Shown one piece after another: positions 9,073-21,591 of a stretch of DNA of 64,000 bases. A program made the position numbers and the translations under genes. The notes under the pieces are model-generated. The model had not been told where the DNA came from. It saw only the letters and a list, made by a program, of their open reading frames with translations, and made no database searches. Origin of the DNA: Pseudomonas brassicacearum (GTDB lineage Bacteria; Pseudomonadota; Gammaproteobacteria; Pseudomonadales; Pseudomonadaceae); contig NZ_CP007410.1 in NCBI RefSeq assembly GCF_000585995.1, positions 5,111,430 to 5,175,429 on the forward strand. Direction: 5' to 3'. Positions within the stretch are counted from its first letter, which is position 1, and the number at the start of each line of letters is the position of its first letter.

Positions 9073-9149
9073 TGGTGCACTCGACAGGATTCGAACCTGT
9101 GACCGCTCGGTTCGTAGCCGAGTACTCTATCCAGCTGAGCTACGAGTGC
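9073..9149 (-). tRNA. tRNA-Arg (anticodon ACG), copy 1
   Basis: Minus strand shows acceptor GCACTCG / CGAGTGC, D-arm TAGCTCAGCTGGATAGAG, anticodon stem CTCGG/CCGAG with loop CTACGAA (anticodon ACG), T-arm and an encoded CCA. It is identical to the second copy about 150 bases away. Confidence 0.96.
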
Positions 9150-9221
9150 AAGTTGTGGTTTTATACCAGATCACAACTGGTTGAAGCCAAGTTATTTGCA
9201 TTGCTGCAAACAACTCTTAAA

Positions 9222-9298
9222 TGGTGCACTCGACAGGATTCGAACCTGTGACCGCTCGGTTCGTAGCCGAGTACTCTATCCAGCTGAGCTACGAGTGC
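9222..9298 (-). tRNA. tRNA-Arg (anticodon ACG), copy 2
   Basis: The same 77-base sequence as copy 1, including encoded CCA; separated from it by 72 bases. Tandem duplication of this gene downstream of rsmA and tRNA-Ser is common in Pseudomonas. Confidence 0.96.
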
Positions 9299-9405
9299 AT
9301 TTGTTGCCGCGCATTATAGGTCGTCAAATCCTTTTGTAAAGCGCTTTATTCTGTAAATTCAATCACTTACTGAACAAGCCGGGTTTTGACGCACTAAACG
9401 AATAA

Positions 9406-9496
9406 TGGCGGAGAACGGGGGATTCGAACCCCCGACACCCTTTTGAGGTGTACTCCCTTAGCAGGGGAGCGCCTTCGGCCACTCGGCCAGCTCTCC
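9406..9496 (-). tRNA. tRNA-Ser (anticodon GCT)
   Basis: A 91-base class II tRNA with long variable arm (TACACCTCAAAAGGGTGT). Acceptor GGAGAGC / GTTCTCC, anticodon loop CTGCTAA (GCT), T-arm GGGGGTTCGAATCCCCC, encoded CCA. Lies just downstream of rsmA. Confidence 0.96.
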
Positions 9497-9558
9497 GCAA
9501 CACGGGGCGTATATTAACCACCTTCATCCCCGTTTGCAAACATAAAAATCGATAAAAA

Positions 9559-9747
9559 TTAATGGCTTGGTTCGTCGTCCTTCTCTTTCTTGATACGCAG
9601 GTAAATTTCCTCCCGGTGCACAGCGACCTCTTTCGGGGCGTTGACGCCAATACGCACTTGGTTTCCTTTGACGCCAAGCACGGTCACGGTGATTTCGCCA
9701 TCACCGATAATCAGGCTTTCTGCGCACCGACGAGTCAGAATCAGCAT
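9559..9747 (-). CDS. rsmA: RsmA/CsrA post-transcriptional regulator
   Basis: A 62-residue RNA-binding dimer that binds GGA loops in mRNA leaders and is sequestered by small RNAs of the RsmY/Z type in the Gac pathway. The sequence begins MLILTRR and holds the conserved [20 protein letters not shown] core with the essential Arg (residue 45 here). The ATG at 9747 is preceded by AGGAGAAAGGT; upstream in-frame codons are not family sequence. Position between lysC and tRNA-Ser is the conserved Pseudomonas location. Confidence 0.97.
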   Translation of the reverse strand: MLILTRRCAESLIIGDGEITVTVLGVKGNQVRIGVNAPKEVAVHREEIYLRIKKEKDDEPSH

Positions 9748-9884
9748 ACCTTTCTCCTCACGCGATTCACTTAAGGGACAACAGTCTGCAAAAAAAAGGC
9801 ATTGGACCGACAACCGAAACGGTCGCAGCCTACAGGCCTAGTATTGACCAGCGCGGGCAAAAGAACAGTTTTGGAACGCGCCAT

Positions 9885-9922
9885 TCAAAAAAACAAAGGG
9901 CGCGGTATGACCGCGCCCTCAA
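9885..9922 (-). terminator. lysC terminator
   Basis: AGGGCGCGGT / ACCGCGCCCT stem with T-rich tract on the minus strand (TTTGTTTTTTTG), just after the lysC stop and before rsmA, so rsmA has its own promoter in the 184-base gap. Confidence 0.85.
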
Positions 9923-9931
9923 GGCAACGCT

Positions 9932-11173
9932 TTATTCGCCCTGGCGGGCAGCAGCGTCGAGTTCGAAAGCCGTATGCAGGGCGCGTACGGCCAGTTCCAG
10001 GTACTTCTCTTCAATCACCACGGAAACCTTGATTTCCGAGGTAGAGATCATCTGGATGTTGATGCTTTCCTTGGCCAGGGATTCGAACATGCGGCTGGCC
10101 ACGCCTGCGTGAGAGCGCATGCCGACACCGACGATCGAAACCTTGGCAATCTTGGTATCACCCACCACTTCCCGGGCACCGATCTCGCCAGCCGTCTTCT
10201 TCAATACAGCTTCTGCGGCCTGGTAGTCGTTGCGGTGCACGGTGAAGGTGAAGTCGGTGGTGTTATCGTGCGCGACGTTCTGCACGATCATGTCGACTTC
10301 GATGTTCGCGGCACTGATCGGGCCGAGAATCTTGAACGCCACGCCGGGGGTGTCTGGCACGCCACGGATGGTCAGCTTGGCTTCATCGCGGTTGAAAGCG
10401 ATGCCGGAAATGATCGGCTGTTCCATGGATTCCTCTTCATCAATAGTAATGAGGGTGCCCGGACCCTCTTTGAAGCTGTGCAGAACGCGCAGCGGAACGT
10501 TGTACTTGCCAGCGAATTCAACCGCCCGGATCTGCAACACCTTCGAGCCGAGGCTGGCCATTTCCAGCATCTCTTCGAACGTGATCTTGTCTAGGCGCTG
10601 GGCCACAGGCACCACCCGTGGATCGGTGGTGTAGACCCCATCCACATCGGTGTAGATCTGGCATTCATCAGCCTTGAGGGCCGCTGCCAGCGCCACGCCA
10701 GTGGTGTCGGAGCCGCCACGGCCAAGGGTGGTGATGTTGCCGTGCTCGTCCACGCCCTGGAAACCGGCGACCACTACAACGCGGCCCGCCTTCAGGTCGC
10801 CGCGAATTTTCTGATCGTCGATCTGCAGAATACGCGCTTTGTTGTGCGCGCTGTCTGTCAGGATACGGACCTGATTACCGGTGTAGGACACCGCCGGCAC
10901 ACCGCGCTTGATCAGCGCCATGGCCAGCAAGGCAATGGTCACCTGCTCGCCGGTGGAAACGATCACGTCCAGTTCGCGAGGAACCGGTTGCTGGTCGCCG
11001 CTGATTTGCTTGGCCAGATCGATCAGACGGTTGGTCTCGCCGCTCATTGCCGACAGCACAACCACCAGGTCATCGCCCGCTTCACGGAATTTCTTAACCT
11101 TGTCGGCGACCTGTTCGATTCTCTCGACAGTGCCGACCGAGGTGCCTCCAAATTTCTGTACGATCAAAGCCAT
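9932..11173 (-). CDS. lysC: Aspartate kinase
   Basis: A 413-residue enzyme that phosphorylates aspartate in the first step of lysine, threonine and methionine synthesis. The kinase domain begins with KFGGTSVG (residues 7-14) and has GRGGSDTT near 155; the C-terminal third holds two ACT domains (including GVPDTPGVAFKIL and VGVGMRSHAGVASRMF) for feedback inhibition. The ATG at 11173 starts MALIVQKFGG, as in other pseudomonads; the extra upstream codons are ignored. Downstream of alaS on the same strand with a 89-base gap. Confidence 0.96.
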   Translation of the reverse strand: MALIVQKFGGTSVGTVERIEQVADKVKKFREAGDDLVVVLSAMSGETNRLIDLAKQISGDQQPVPRELDVIVSTGEQVTIALLAMALIKRGVPAVSYTGNQVRILTDSAHNKARILQIDDQKIRGDLKAGRVVVVAGFQGVDEHGNITTLGRGGSDTTGVALAAALKADECQIYTDVDGVYTTDPRVVPVAQRLDKITFEEMLEMASLGSKVLQIRAVEFAGKYNVPLRVLHSFKEGPGTLITIDEEESMEQPIISGIAFNRDEAKLTIRGVPDTPGVAFKILGPISAANIEVDMIVQNVAHDNTTDFTFTVHRNDYQAAEAVLKKTAGEIGAREVVGDTKIAKVSIVGVGMRSHAGVASRMFESLAKESINIQMISTSEIKVSVVIEEKYLELAVRALHTAFELDAAARQGE

Positions 11174-11262
11174 TTCAAAGCCGCCTCTGCCCATGAAGGG
11201 CGCCCAATAATCACTCAACAGCGGCCGGGCTCGCCACTAGACCGCAAGCCCGGAACGCTGTC

Positions 11263-13884
11263 TTAAATACCCTGCTCTACAAATGCAACGGTCTGGGCCA
11301 GTGCCGCGTCCAGTGCGCCGGCGTCGGTACCGCCGCCTTGCGCCATGTCTGGACGACCACCACCCTTACCGCCCACTGCCGCAGCGGCCTGCTTCATCAA
11401 ATCACCGGCCTTGAGTTGGCCAGTCAGGTCTTTGGTCACGCCTGCGACGAGAACGACCTTTTCCTCATGGACACTGCCGAGCAGGATCACTGCGCGGCCG
11501 AGTTTGTTCTTCAGCTGATCGACCAGCGCCAGCAGTGCCTTGCCATCCTGGCCGTCGAGACGCACGGCCAGTACTTTCACGCCCTTGACGTCCACGGCCT
11601 GGGCCGACAGATCGTCGCCCGCGGCGCTGGCGGCCTTGGCCTGCAACTGCTCGAGTTGTTTTTCCAGCAGACGGTTGCGCTCCAGCACAGCCGACAGCTT
11701 GTCGATCAGGTTGTCGCGACTGCCCTTGATCAGGCTCGCCGCTTCCTTGAGTTGTTCTTCGGCGGCGTTGAGGTACGCCAGGGCCGCAGCGCCGGTGACT
11801 GCTTCGATACGCCGCACGCCGGACGCCACGCCGCCTTCACTGATGATTTTCAGCAGGCCGATGTCGCCGGTCCGGTTGGCGTGGATGCCACCGCACAGCT
11901 CCACGGAGAAATCGCCCATGCTCAGCACGCGCACGCTGTCGCCATACTTCTCGCCGAACAACGCCATCGCGCCCTTCTGCTTGGCGGTCTCGATGTCGGT
12001 TTCTTCGGTTTCTACCGGAGAGTTCTTGCGAATCTCGGCATTGACGATGTCTTCCAGCGCCTTGAGTTGCTCAGGCTTGATGGCTTCGAAATGGCTGAAG
12101 TCAAAGCGCAGGCGCTGACTGTCCACCAAAGAGCCTTTCTGCTGGACGTGCTCACCCAGTACCTGACGCAGTGCAGCGTGCAGCAAGTGAGTGGCGGAGT
12201 GGTTCAGCGACGTGGCGTGACGGACCTCGGCGTCGACATGAGCGGCCACCGGGGCGGCGATCATCAGGCTGCCCGACGCCAACACGCCGTGGTGCAGGAA
12301 CGCGCCGCCGGTCTTGGTGGTGTCACGCACGTCAAAACGCGAGCTGCCGGCCTGCAGGTAACCACTGTCACCGATCTGGCCACCGGATTCGGCGTAGAAC
12401 GGCGTCTTGTCCAGCACGATCACGCCTTCCTGGCCTTCACTCAGGATGTCGACCGACTGCCCGTCCTTATAGATCGCAACGATCTTGGCCGAACCGGTGG
12501 TGCCAGCGTAACCGGTGAATTCGGTGGCCACGTCAACCTTGACCAGGCTGTTGTAGTCCATGCCGAAGGAGCTGGCGGAACGCGCACGCACCCGCTGGGC
12601 TTCCATCTCGCGCTCGAAACCTGCCTCGTCGAGGGTCAGGCTGCGTTCGCGGGCGATGTCGCCGGTCAGGTCCATCGGGAAGCCGTAGGTGTCGTACAGC
12701 TTGAACACCACATCGCCCGGTACCACGTCGCCCTTGAGTTCGGCCAGGTCCTGCTCGAGGATCTTCAGGCCTTGCTCCAGGGTCTTGGCAAATTGCTCTT
12801 CTTCAGCCTTGAGCACGCGCTCGATGTGCGCCTGCTGGGACTTGAGCTCCGGGAAGGCCTCGCCCATCTCGGCGACCAGCGCCGCGACGATCTGATAGAA
12901 GAAACTGCCCTTGGCGCCCAGCTTGTTGCCATGGCGGCAGGCGCGACGAATGATCCGGCGCAGCACATAGCCGCGGCCCTCGTTGGACGGCAGCACACCG
13001 TCGGCAATCAGGAAGCCGCAAGAACGGATATGGTCGGCCACCACTTTCAGCGAAGCCTGGTTGTCGTTGGTGCAACCGATGGCCTTGGCCGAAGCGCTCA
13101 GCAGGCTCTGGAACAGATCGATTTCGTAGTTGGAATGAACGTGCTGCAGCACCGCACTGATCCGTTCCAAGCCCATACCGGTGTCGACCGACGGCGCTGG
13201 CAGCGGATGCAACACGCCATCGGCGGTGCGGTTGAACTGCATGAACACGTTGTTCCAGATCTCGATGTAACGGTCGCCGTCTTCTTCCGGCGAGCCAGGT
13301 GGGCCGCCCCAGATGTCGGCGCCGTGATCGTAGAAGATCTCGGTGCACGGGCCACACGGGCCGGTGTCGCCCATGGTCCAGAAGTTATCGGAGGCGTAAG
13401 GCGCGCCTTTGTTGTCGCCGATACGCACCATGCGCTCGGCCGGGACACCGACCTCTTTGGTCCAGATGTCATAGGCTTCGTCATCGCTGGCGTAGACCGT
13501 TACCCAGAGCTTCTCCTTGGGCAGGTTCAGCCACTTGTCGGAGGTCAGGAAGGTCCAGGCGAAAGTGATGGCGTCGCGTTTGAAATAGTCACCGAAGCTG
13601 AAGTTACCCAGCATTTCGAAGAAAGTGTGGTGACGAGCGGTATAGCCGACGTTTTCCAAGTCGTTGTGCTTGCCGCCGGCACGCACGCACTTCTGGCTGC
13701 TTACCGCACGGGTATAAGCACGTTTTTCCTGGCCCAGGAAACAGTCCTTGAACTGGTTCATCCCCGCGTTAGTGAACAGCAGGGTCGGGTCGTTGCCCGG
13801 GATCAAAGAGCTGGAGGCTACTCGGGTGTGGCCTTGCTCTTCGAAGAAGCGAAGGAAGGCTTCACGGATTTCTGCGCTTTTCAT
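11263..13884 (-). CDS. alaS: Alanyl-tRNA synthetase
   Basis: An 873-residue class II synthetase. Order: aminoacylation core ([14 protein letters not shown], motif 1-3 region with [12 protein letters not shown]), tRNA recognition, editing domain with the zinc motif [12 protein letters not shown] near residue 565 and [13 protein letters not shown] near 665, and a C-terminal oligomerisation/C-Ala region ending [14 protein letters not shown]. The length is typical. The ATG at 13884 gives the usual N-terminus. Followed by lysC in the conserved order. Confidence 0.97.
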   Translation of the reverse strand: MKSAEIREAFLRFFEEQGHTRVASSSLIPGNDPTLLFTNAGMNQFKDCFLGQEKRAYTRAVSSQKCVRAGGKHNDLENVGYTARHHTFFEMLGNFSFGDYFKRDAITFAWTFLTSDKWLNLPKEKLWVTVYASDDEAYDIWTKEVGVPAERMVRIGDNKGAPYASDNFWTMGDTGPCGPCTEIFYDHGADIWGGPPGSPEEDGDRYIEIWNNVFMQFNRTADGVLHPLPAPSVDTGMGLERISAVLQHVHSNYEIDLFQSLLSASAKAIGCTNDNQASLKVVADHIRSCGFLIADGVLPSNEGRGYVLRRIIRRACRHGNKLGAKGSFFYQIVAALVAEMGEAFPELKSQQAHIERVLKAEEEQFAKTLEQGLKILEQDLAELKGDVVPGDVVFKLYDTYGFPMDLTGDIARERSLTLDEAGFEREMEAQRVRARSASSFGMDYNSLVKVDVATEFTGYAGTTGSAKIVAIYKDGQSVDILSEGQEGVIVLDKTPFYAESGGQIGDSGYLQAGSSRFDVRDTTKTGGAFLHHGVLASGSLMIAAPVAAHVDAEVRHATSLNHSATHLLHAALRQVLGEHVQQKGSLVDSQRLRFDFSHFEAIKPEQLKALEDIVNAEIRKNSPVETEETDIETAKQKGAMALFGEKYGDSVRVLSMGDFSVELCGGIHANRTGDIGLLKIISEGGVASGVRRIEAVTGAAALAYLNAAEEQLKEAASLIKGSRDNLIDKLSAVLERNRLLEKQLEQLQAKAASAAGDDLSAQAVDVKGVKVLAVRLDGQDGKALLALVDQLKNKLGRAVILLGSVHEEKVVLVAGVTKDLTGQLKAGDLMKQAAAAVGGKGGGRPDMAQGGGTDAGALDAALAQTVAFVEQGI

Positions 13885-14030
13885 TAGGTTCTTCCACGGA
13901 GGCTGCGGCCAAAGGCCTGTGCAAAACGTCAACAGACGAAGCAACGGCAAAGGGCCGCATTATATCGGCCCTTCGCGTGGGGTACAGCGTGTTTATGCGA
14001 TAGAAACTGTCAATTGGACCGCTAGATGGC

Positions 14031-15035
14031 TCAGTTACGGGAAAAGTCGACGAAAGTGGCGATCACTTGGTCGATTTGCGCCGCGCTCACATCCATGTGC
14101 GTCACCATTCGCAGGCGTGGCGCTGCAACGAGCTTGACGCCCCGCTCGGCGGCAAACGCCTTGATCGCCTCAGCCCGCTCGCCCATTTGCACATACACCA
14201 TGTTGGTCTGCACCGGCTCGACCTCGTAACCCGCCGCACGCAAGCCCTCGGCGAGCCGCTGGGCATTGGCGTGGTCATCGGCCAAGCGCTGGACCTGATG
14301 CTCCAGGGCATACAACCCCGCCGCCGCCAGGATCCCGGCCTGGCGCATGCCGCCGCCGACCATCTTGCGCAGCCGGCGCGCCTTGTCGATCAACTCAGCG
14401 CTGCCGCAAAGGACCGAGCCAATCGGAGCGCCGAGGCCCTTGGACAGGCACACCGAGACTGAATCAAAGTATTGGGTGATTTCCTGGGCATCGACATTCA
14501 GCTTGACGGCGGCGTTGTACAGCCGCGCGCCGTCCAGGTGCAAGGCCAAGCCATGCTCCTGGGTGAAACGTCGGGCCCGGGCCAGGTAATCCAGCGGCAG
14601 GACCTTGCCCTGCATGGTGTTTTCCAGGGCCAGCAGGCGGGTGCGGGCAAAGTGAAAGTCATCGGGTTTGATCGCCGCAGCCACTTGCGCCAGGTCCAGG
14701 GAGCCGTCCGCTTGCACCTCGAGGGGCTGAGGCTGGATCGACCCCAACACCGCCGCCCCGCCACCTTCGTATTTATAGGTATGGGCCTGCTGGCCGACGA
14801 TGTATTCGTCGCCCCGCTCACAATGGGCCATCAACCCCAGCAGATTACTCATGGTGCCCGACGGCACGAACAGCGCCGCCGCGAACCCCAGGCGCCCGGC
14901 CAGTTCGGCCTCGAGACGATTGACGGTCGGGTCTTCGCCATACACATCGTCGCCGGTAGGCGCGCTGGCCATGGCATCCAGCATGGCGGCGGTGGGCTGG
15001 GTGACCGTGTCGCTGCGAAGATCGATAACGCTCAT
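14031..15035 (-). CDS. ltaE: Low-specificity L-threonine aldolase
   Basis: A 334-residue PLP fold-type I enzyme that splits threonine and allo-threonine into glycine and acetaldehyde. It begins [15 protein letters not shown] with the typical ALDOLASE pattern [15 protein letters not shown], and the PLP lysine lies in [14 protein letters not shown] (near residue 200). The start at 15035 matches the family; upstream in-frame codons do not. It sits between alaS and the riboswitch-lumazine synthase pair, a place where P. aeruginosa has no such gene as far as I recall, suggesting a lineage-specific insertion. Confidence 0.92.
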   Translation of the reverse strand: MSVIDLRSDTVTQPTAAMLDAMASAPTGDDVYGEDPTVNRLEAELAGRLGFAAALFVPSGTMSNLLGLMAHCERGDEYIVGQQAHTYKYEGGGAAVLGSIQPQPLEVQADGSLDLAQVAAAIKPDDFHFARTRLLALENTMQGKVLPLDYLARARRFTQEHGLALHLDGARLYNAAVKLNVDAQEITQYFDSVSVCLSKGLGAPIGSVLCGSAELIDKARRLRKMVGGGMRQAGILAAAGLYALEHQVQRLADDHANAQRLAEGLRAAGYEVEPVQTNMVYVQMGERAEAIKAFAAERGVKLVAAPRLRMVTHMDVSAAQIDQVIATFVDFSRN

Positions 15036-15149
15036 GAATCTGGCCTCGGGTTCTGGTGGGGGAATTCCCTTTCGAAGGGCAATTACTGCGGGCATAGCGG
15101 TGAATAATCAAGCCTGATCGAAGGAAAGCCTGAAGATTATCCAGAACTC

Positions 15150-15241
15150 CTGTGGGAGCGAGCTTGCTCGCGATAGCGGTGGTTCAGCTTGCCTTGATGC
15201 TGGCTGCAAAGGCGCCATCGCGAGCAAGCTCGCTCCCACAG
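15150..15241. repeat. REP pair (GTGGGAGC family), inverted
   Basis: Two facing copies of the TGTGGGAGCGAGCTTGCTCG unit, separated by about 40 bases, between the aldolase start and the riboswitch. Confidence 0.9.
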
Positions 15242-15290
15242 GGGGATATGTGTTAAAAATCCCCCGCTGCCACAAACCATGGCGGCAAAA

Positions 15291-15453
15291 CGTTCTCAGG
15301 GCGGGGTGCAACTCCCCACCGGCGGTAATTGCACGCAATGTGCATAGCCCGCGAGCGCTTGGCGGTACACGGTTTTTTATGTGTAACGGCAAGGTCAGCA
15401 GACCCGGTGTGATTCCGGGGCCGACGGTCATAGTCCGGATGAAGAGAGAACGG
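15291..15453 (+). promoter_or_regulatory. FMN riboswitch (RFN element)
   Basis: The conserved aptamer blocks are all visible: cgttctcagggcggggtg at the 5' end, actccccaccggcggtaa, a variable peripheral stem, cagcagacccggtgtgattc and the 3' closing block gccgacggtcatagtccgga with gaagagagaacg pairing with the 5' end. It stands 103 bases before the lumazine synthase start. FMN binding is expected to lower expression. Confidence 0.95.
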
Positions 15454-15526
15454 GATTGGTACCCAAGGGCCGACTGCGACTGTCTTGTACGCGGCGTACC
15501 CTCGAATCCCCTTCGATTCATGACGC

Positions 15527-15548
15527 CCTGTTTTTCACACAAACAGGA
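15527..15548 (+). promoter_or_regulatory. Candidate ribosome-site sequestering hairpin
   Basis: CCTGTTT at 15527-15533 pairs perfectly with AAACAGG at 15541-15547, which contains the ribosome binding site of the next gene (AGGA, 8-9 bases before the ATG). No T-run follows. This suggests the riboswitch controls translation start rather than termination. Confidence 0.6.
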
Positions 15549-15556
15549 ACCAGAAC

Positions 15557-16066
15557 ATGCAACCCACTGCAATCGACAGCAAAATCAAAAGCCATCCGGG
15601 CGAGCGCGTCGCGTTCATCCAGGCCTGCTGGCACAAGGAAATCGTCGACCAAAGCCGTAAAGGCTTCGTCGCTGAAATGCTCATCCAGGGCTATCAGGAA
15701 AGCGATATCGACTTCTTCGAAGTCGGCGGCGCCTTCGAAATCCCGCTGCACGCCAAGCTGCTGGCCAAGTCAGGCCGTTACGCCGGCATCGTCGCCGCCG
15801 GCCTCGTGGTGGACGGCGGCATCTACCGTCATGAGTTCGTCGCCCAATCGGTCATCAGCGGCTTGATGCAGGTTCAACTGGAAACCGAAGTACCGGTGTT
15901 TTCGGTCGTACTCACGCCGCATCACTTCCATGCCGGGGAAGAGCATCAGAAATTCTTCTTCGAGCATTTTGTGCACAAGGGCCAGGAAGCGGCAAAGACC
16001 TGTGCCGACACCCTGCACAAGACCCGAGCGCTGCGTCGTAGTGAGCAGCGGGCGGTAGCGGTCTAA
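15557..16066 (+). CDS. ribH2: 6,7-dimethyl-8-ribityllumazine synthase, type II (RibH2)
   Basis: A 169-residue enzyme of riboflavin synthesis that condenses the pyrimidine intermediate with dihydroxybutanone phosphate. Family marks are FEVGGAFEIPLHAKLLAKSGRY and GLVVDGGIYRHEFVAQSVISGLM. TPHHFH near residue 120 and the length fit the decameric type II (RibH2) group known from Brucella and Mesorhizobium, in contrast to the housekeeping RibH of the nus-rib operon. An FMN riboswitch directly upstream indicates control by the pathway's end product. No other rib genes are adjacent. Confidence 0.93.
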   Translation: MQPTAIDSKIKSHPGERVAFIQACWHKEIVDQSRKGFVAEMLIQGYQESDIDFFEVGGAFEIPLHAKLLAKSGRYAGIVAAGLVVDGGIYRHEFVAQSVISGLMQVQLETEVPVFSVVLTPHHFHAGEEHQKFFFEHFVHKGQEAAKTCADTLHKTRALRRSEQRAVAV

Positions 16067-16081
16067 AAGCCACTAAAAAAC

Positions 16082-16172
16082 CTGTGGGAGCGGGCTTGCT
16101 CGCGATGACGGCGTATCAGTCACCTTCAACTTCGACTGGAACACCGCTATCGCGAGCAAGCTCGCTCCCACA
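16082..16172. repeat. REP pair (GTGGGAGC family), inverted
   Basis: Facing copies in the 123-base gap between the convergent lumazine synthase and aruE genes; the pair can form a long hairpin. Confidence 0.9.
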
Positions 16173-16189
16173 ATGGTTCGGTGTGAGCT

Positions 16190-17197
16190 TCAGGCCAGGT
16201 TTTCATCCGTCGCCGGCACGATCAGAATCCCCGCCCGCAAGCCATTCTTGACCTTGGGGTTCGGGAAGATGATCCGCGCGCCCTCTTCTTCGATGACCCA
16301 GCGGGTCTGGGCGATGTCCTCGGCCAGGACATAGCCTTTGCCCAACTCCGAGAAGTTCTCGACGTCCGCCGGCAGGTTCAGGCGGAAGCTGTCGCTGTGC
16401 TTGATGATTTCCCGCGCCACGCTGAACAGCTGCAGGCCATCCAACCCTTCGTCCAGCTCAGGTTCGTTGCCTTCGATGATCTGGTGAAGACGGGTTTCCA
16501 GAGGGCCGACGTTGACGCCGTCGTTCTCCCCGAACGGCCGGGCCTTGCCCAGTTCGAGGGTGAAGGACTCGGCACCGAGTTGGTCGTAGGTGTAGGCGCT
16601 GAACACGATGGACGGCTTGTTTTGCAGCAACACCGCCTCCATGCCCGCCGCACGCAGGCGCGCCAGTTCCCGGCGTGAATGCTGGCGACCTTCTTTCCAC
16701 GGGTACAAGGCGAACTGCTCGATCTTCGAGCCGCGGATGGCGGTGTGCAGGTCGTAATGCAAGCGACTGCGTTCGGGCCGACTGAAAAAACTGGCGGCCA
16801 GCCGTTCCAGCTCACACGCCCGCAGCGCCTCGGCGCCACCGCTCAGTTCATGGCGGCCATTGAACAGCCGGTTGACGTCCTGTTCGACGAAGCGCTCACC
16901 GCGCCGGATGGCCTCGGGGTTGCCGAACAGAAACAGAATGCGTGCCCGAGGTTTCAAGTTTCCCCGGGCGATGTCATGCAGCAAACGGTCGAGCAATTCG
17001 ATGGGGGCGGTTTCGTTGCCGTGGATACCGGCCGAGAGCAGCAGGTCCAGGCCATTATCCCGAGCCTCGGGCGGCTTGACCTCCAGCGCGCCCTCGCTCA
17101 ACCAGCGCATCCGTACGCCTTCGACAGTCAGTTGAGTCTTCTCCGCCGGTTCACGGCCGGCGAGGGTCAGTTCAAGCAGTTTGCCGAGGGCGAGCAT
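16190..17197 (-). CDS. aruE: Succinylglutamate desuccinylase
   Basis: A 335-residue zinc hydrolase that releases glutamate and succinate in the last step of the AST arginine pathway. The M14-like metal site is visible: GIHGNETAP (His and Glu ligands, about residues 53-62) and HYDLHTAIR (His near 147) . The catalytic Glu lies in [12 protein letters not shown]. It is the last gene of the aru cluster, 12 bases after a small conserved gene. Confidence 0.95.
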   Translation of the reverse strand: MLALGKLLELTLAGREPAEKTQLTVEGVRMRWLSEGALEVKPPEARDNGLDLLLSAGIHGNETAPIELLDRLLHDIARGNLKPRARILFLFGNPEAIRRGERFVEQDVNRLFNGRHELSGGAEALRACELERLAASFFSRPERSRLHYDLHTAIRGSKIEQFALYPWKEGRQHSRRELARLRAAGMEAVLLQNKPSIVFSAYTYDQLGAESFTLELGKARPFGENDGVNVGPLETRLHQIIEGNEPELDEGLDGLQLFSVAREIIKHSDSFRLNLPADVENFSELGKGYVLAEDIAQTRWVIEEEGARIIFPNPKVKNGLRAGILIVPATDENLA

Positions 17198-17209
17198 AGC
17201 GCGGTTTCC

Positions 17210-17497
17210 TTAATGGTCGTGGCCGCAATCCGGGCCATGGACATGGTCATCGTCGCCGACGTCCGCCGGTTCCATTTCCAGTTGCAGGCTGACCAGGTTG
17301 GTCGCCAATGGACGCAACAACAGGTTGGCGTATTCCTCGTCCCCTTCCTCGACGTCCACGCCGATCAGCAACTGACCGCGGCCGTCCTGCTGGATCCACA
17401 ACTCCTTGCCTTGCCACATCACCGCGACGCGGGTGCAGGAGGTTTCCAGTTGGGTACCGTCGGTGTCTTCAAGGATCAGTTGCAGGGTATCGCTCAT
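17210..17497 (-). CDS. Small conserved protein of the aru cluster
   Basis: A 95-residue acidic protein beginning MSDTLQLILEDTDGTQLETSC and ending in a His/Asp-rich tail (DDDHVHGPDCGHDH) that could bind metal. It occupies the place of the small hypothetical PA0900 between aruB and aruE in P. aeruginosa. Tight spacing to aruE indicates co-transcription. Function unknown; the His-rich tail next to a zinc enzyme is suggestive only. Confidence 0.8.
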   Translation of the reverse strand: MSDTLQLILEDTDGTQLETSCTRVAVMWQGKELWIQQDGRGQLLIGVDVEEGDEEYANLLLRPLATNLVSLQLEMEPADVGDDDHVHGPDCGHDH

Positions 17498-17566
17498 GTT
17501 TTACGTTCTCGTCTGGAGATAAAGGCAACGCGCCCTGCTTTGACTGTAGTCAGGTCGCGCGCGCTT

Positions 17567-18913
17567 TCAATTGATCTGGAAAGGATAAACCGCGCCAAGT
17601 TTAAGGATTTGTGTCAGTTCATCCAGTGCCCCACGGCATTCGAGCAGCAATTGCGGGTCCGCCAGATCGTTTTCGGTCATGCGGTCGCGGTAGTGCCGCT
17701 CGACCCATTGGGTCAGTGAATCGTACAACGGCGCGGTCATGATAACCCCTGGATTGACCGCCGCCAGTTCGGTTTCATTGAGGGCCACGCGCAACCTCAG
17801 GCACGCCGGGCCGCCACCGTTCTGCATGCTTTGCTTGAGGTCAAAGACCTTCACTTCGCGAATCACCCCGCCCGCGCCCGTCAGGCCTTGCAGGTATTGC
17901 CAGACGCGCTCGTTGCTGCGGCATTCTTCCGGCACGATCAACAGCATCGAGCCGTCGGGGCGCGACAGCAGCTGGCTATTGAACAGGTAGGAACGTACCG
18001 CATCATCCACCGTCACCGCCGAACGCGGCACACACACCGACTGAAATTTCCCACCGACTTTGGCGAGTTTGCTGCTCAATTCGGCCAACATCTTGTCGGT
18101 CTCGAGAAACGCATCCTCGTGATAGAACAACACTTCGCCATTGCCCACCGCGATCACGTCGTTGTGGAATACGCCCTGATCGATCACCGACGGATTCTGC
18201 TGCGCGTACACCACGCCCTCCTCCCTCAGCCCATGCAAGCGGGCAACGGCCTGGGAGGCTTCCAGTGTCTGGCGCGCCGGGTACTTCTGCGGTGCCGGGT
18301 AACGGCTGTCGAAGGCACTGCGCCCGTACACGAAAAACTCCACGCCAGCTTCGCCGTAGGCGCGGCAGAAACGGGTGTGGTTGGCCGCCCCCTCGTCGCC
18401 GAACTGCGCCACTGCCGGCAACGCGGCGTGGTGGGCGAAGTGCTGCTGATCGGCAAACATCGCCCCCAACACGCGACTGGTGGTCGGGTGTTCGATGCTG
18501 CGGTGGTATTTGCAGTTCAGGTTGGCGGCGGTGAAATGCACGCGACCGTCGGCGGTGTCGGCACTCGGGCTGACAGTGGCGGCGTTGGCCACCCACATGC
18601 TGGAGGCCGAGCAACTGGCGACCAACAGCGGCATCGCTTCTTTCGCAGCCCGCTCAATGACCTGGGCATCGCTGCCAGCAAAGCCCAACCGGCGCAGGGC
18701 CGCCACGTCCGGGCGCTCCTGTGGCGCCAGCACACCTTGCTGGAAACCCATGTCCATCAGCGCTTTCATTTTCGCCAGGCCCTGCAACGCCGCTTCCTTG
18801 GGGTTGGAGGACTGCTGGCTGTTGCTCTGGGACGCGACGTTGCCGTACGAGAGCCCGCCGTAGTTATGGGTCGGCCCCACTAGACCGTCAAAGTTGACTT
18901 CATAGGATTTCAT
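17567..18913 (-). CDS. aruB: N-succinylarginine dihydrolase
   Basis: A 448-residue enzyme that converts succinylarginine to succinylornithine with release of two ammonia and CO2. The N-terminus [21 protein letters not shown] and the segment [11 protein letters not shown] are family hallmarks; the guanidine-modifying fold shows [19 protein letters not shown] (His) and the catalytic Cys in [13 protein letters not shown] near residue 365. It follows aruD with a REP-bearing gap of 131 bases. Confidence 0.96.
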   Translation of the reverse strand: MKSYEVNFDGLVGPTHNYGGLSYGNVASQSNSQQSSNPKEAALQGLAKMKALMDMGFQQGVLAPQERPDVAALRRLGFAGSDAQVIERAAKEAMPLLVASCSASSMWVANAATVSPSADTADGRVHFTAANLNCKYHRSIEHPTTSRVLGAMFADQQHFAHHAALPAVAQFGDEGAANHTRFCRAYGEAGVEFFVYGRSAFDSRYPAPQKYPARQTLEASQAVARLHGLREEGVVYAQQNPSVIDQGVFHNDVIAVGNGEVLFYHEDAFLETDKMLAELSSKLAKVGGKFQSVCVPRSAVTVDDAVRSYLFNSQLLSRPDGSMLLIVPEECRSNERVWQYLQGLTGAGGVIREVKVFDLKQSMQNGGGPACLRLRVALNETELAAVNPGVIMTAPLYDSLTQWVERHYRDRMTENDLADPQLLLECRGALDELTQILKLGAVYPFQIN

Positions 18914-18969
18914 CAGCGAGGCTCCACGAGAATCTGTTTTTTATAGGCATCAAATAACAACCGCGGCGC

Positions 18970-19040
18970 GGCTATCGCGAGCAAGCTCGCTCCCACATGG
19001 ATTGCAAAAGGCCCTGTGGGAGCGAGCTTGCTGGCGATCG
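18970..19040. repeat. REP pair, divergent orientation
   Basis: Two GTGGGAGC-family units arranged back to back (CGCTCCCACA then TGTGGGAGCG) between aruD and aruB, inside the transcription unit; this may shape relative mRNA levels. Confidence 0.88.
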
Positions 19041-19044
19041 GGGT

Positions 19045-21536
<2,492 letters not shown>

Positions 21537-21591
21537 GCTATCTCCTCAAACGGGTCGCTCTCGGCCACCCGCGAAACTCAGCTGTAAGGCG

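Noticed and set aside
11338..13887. An 849-codon open frame on the plus strand over alaS
   Set aside because: It lies fully antisense to alaS, which has complete family motifs; high GC produces long opposite-strand frames. No ribosome binding site or family resemblance.
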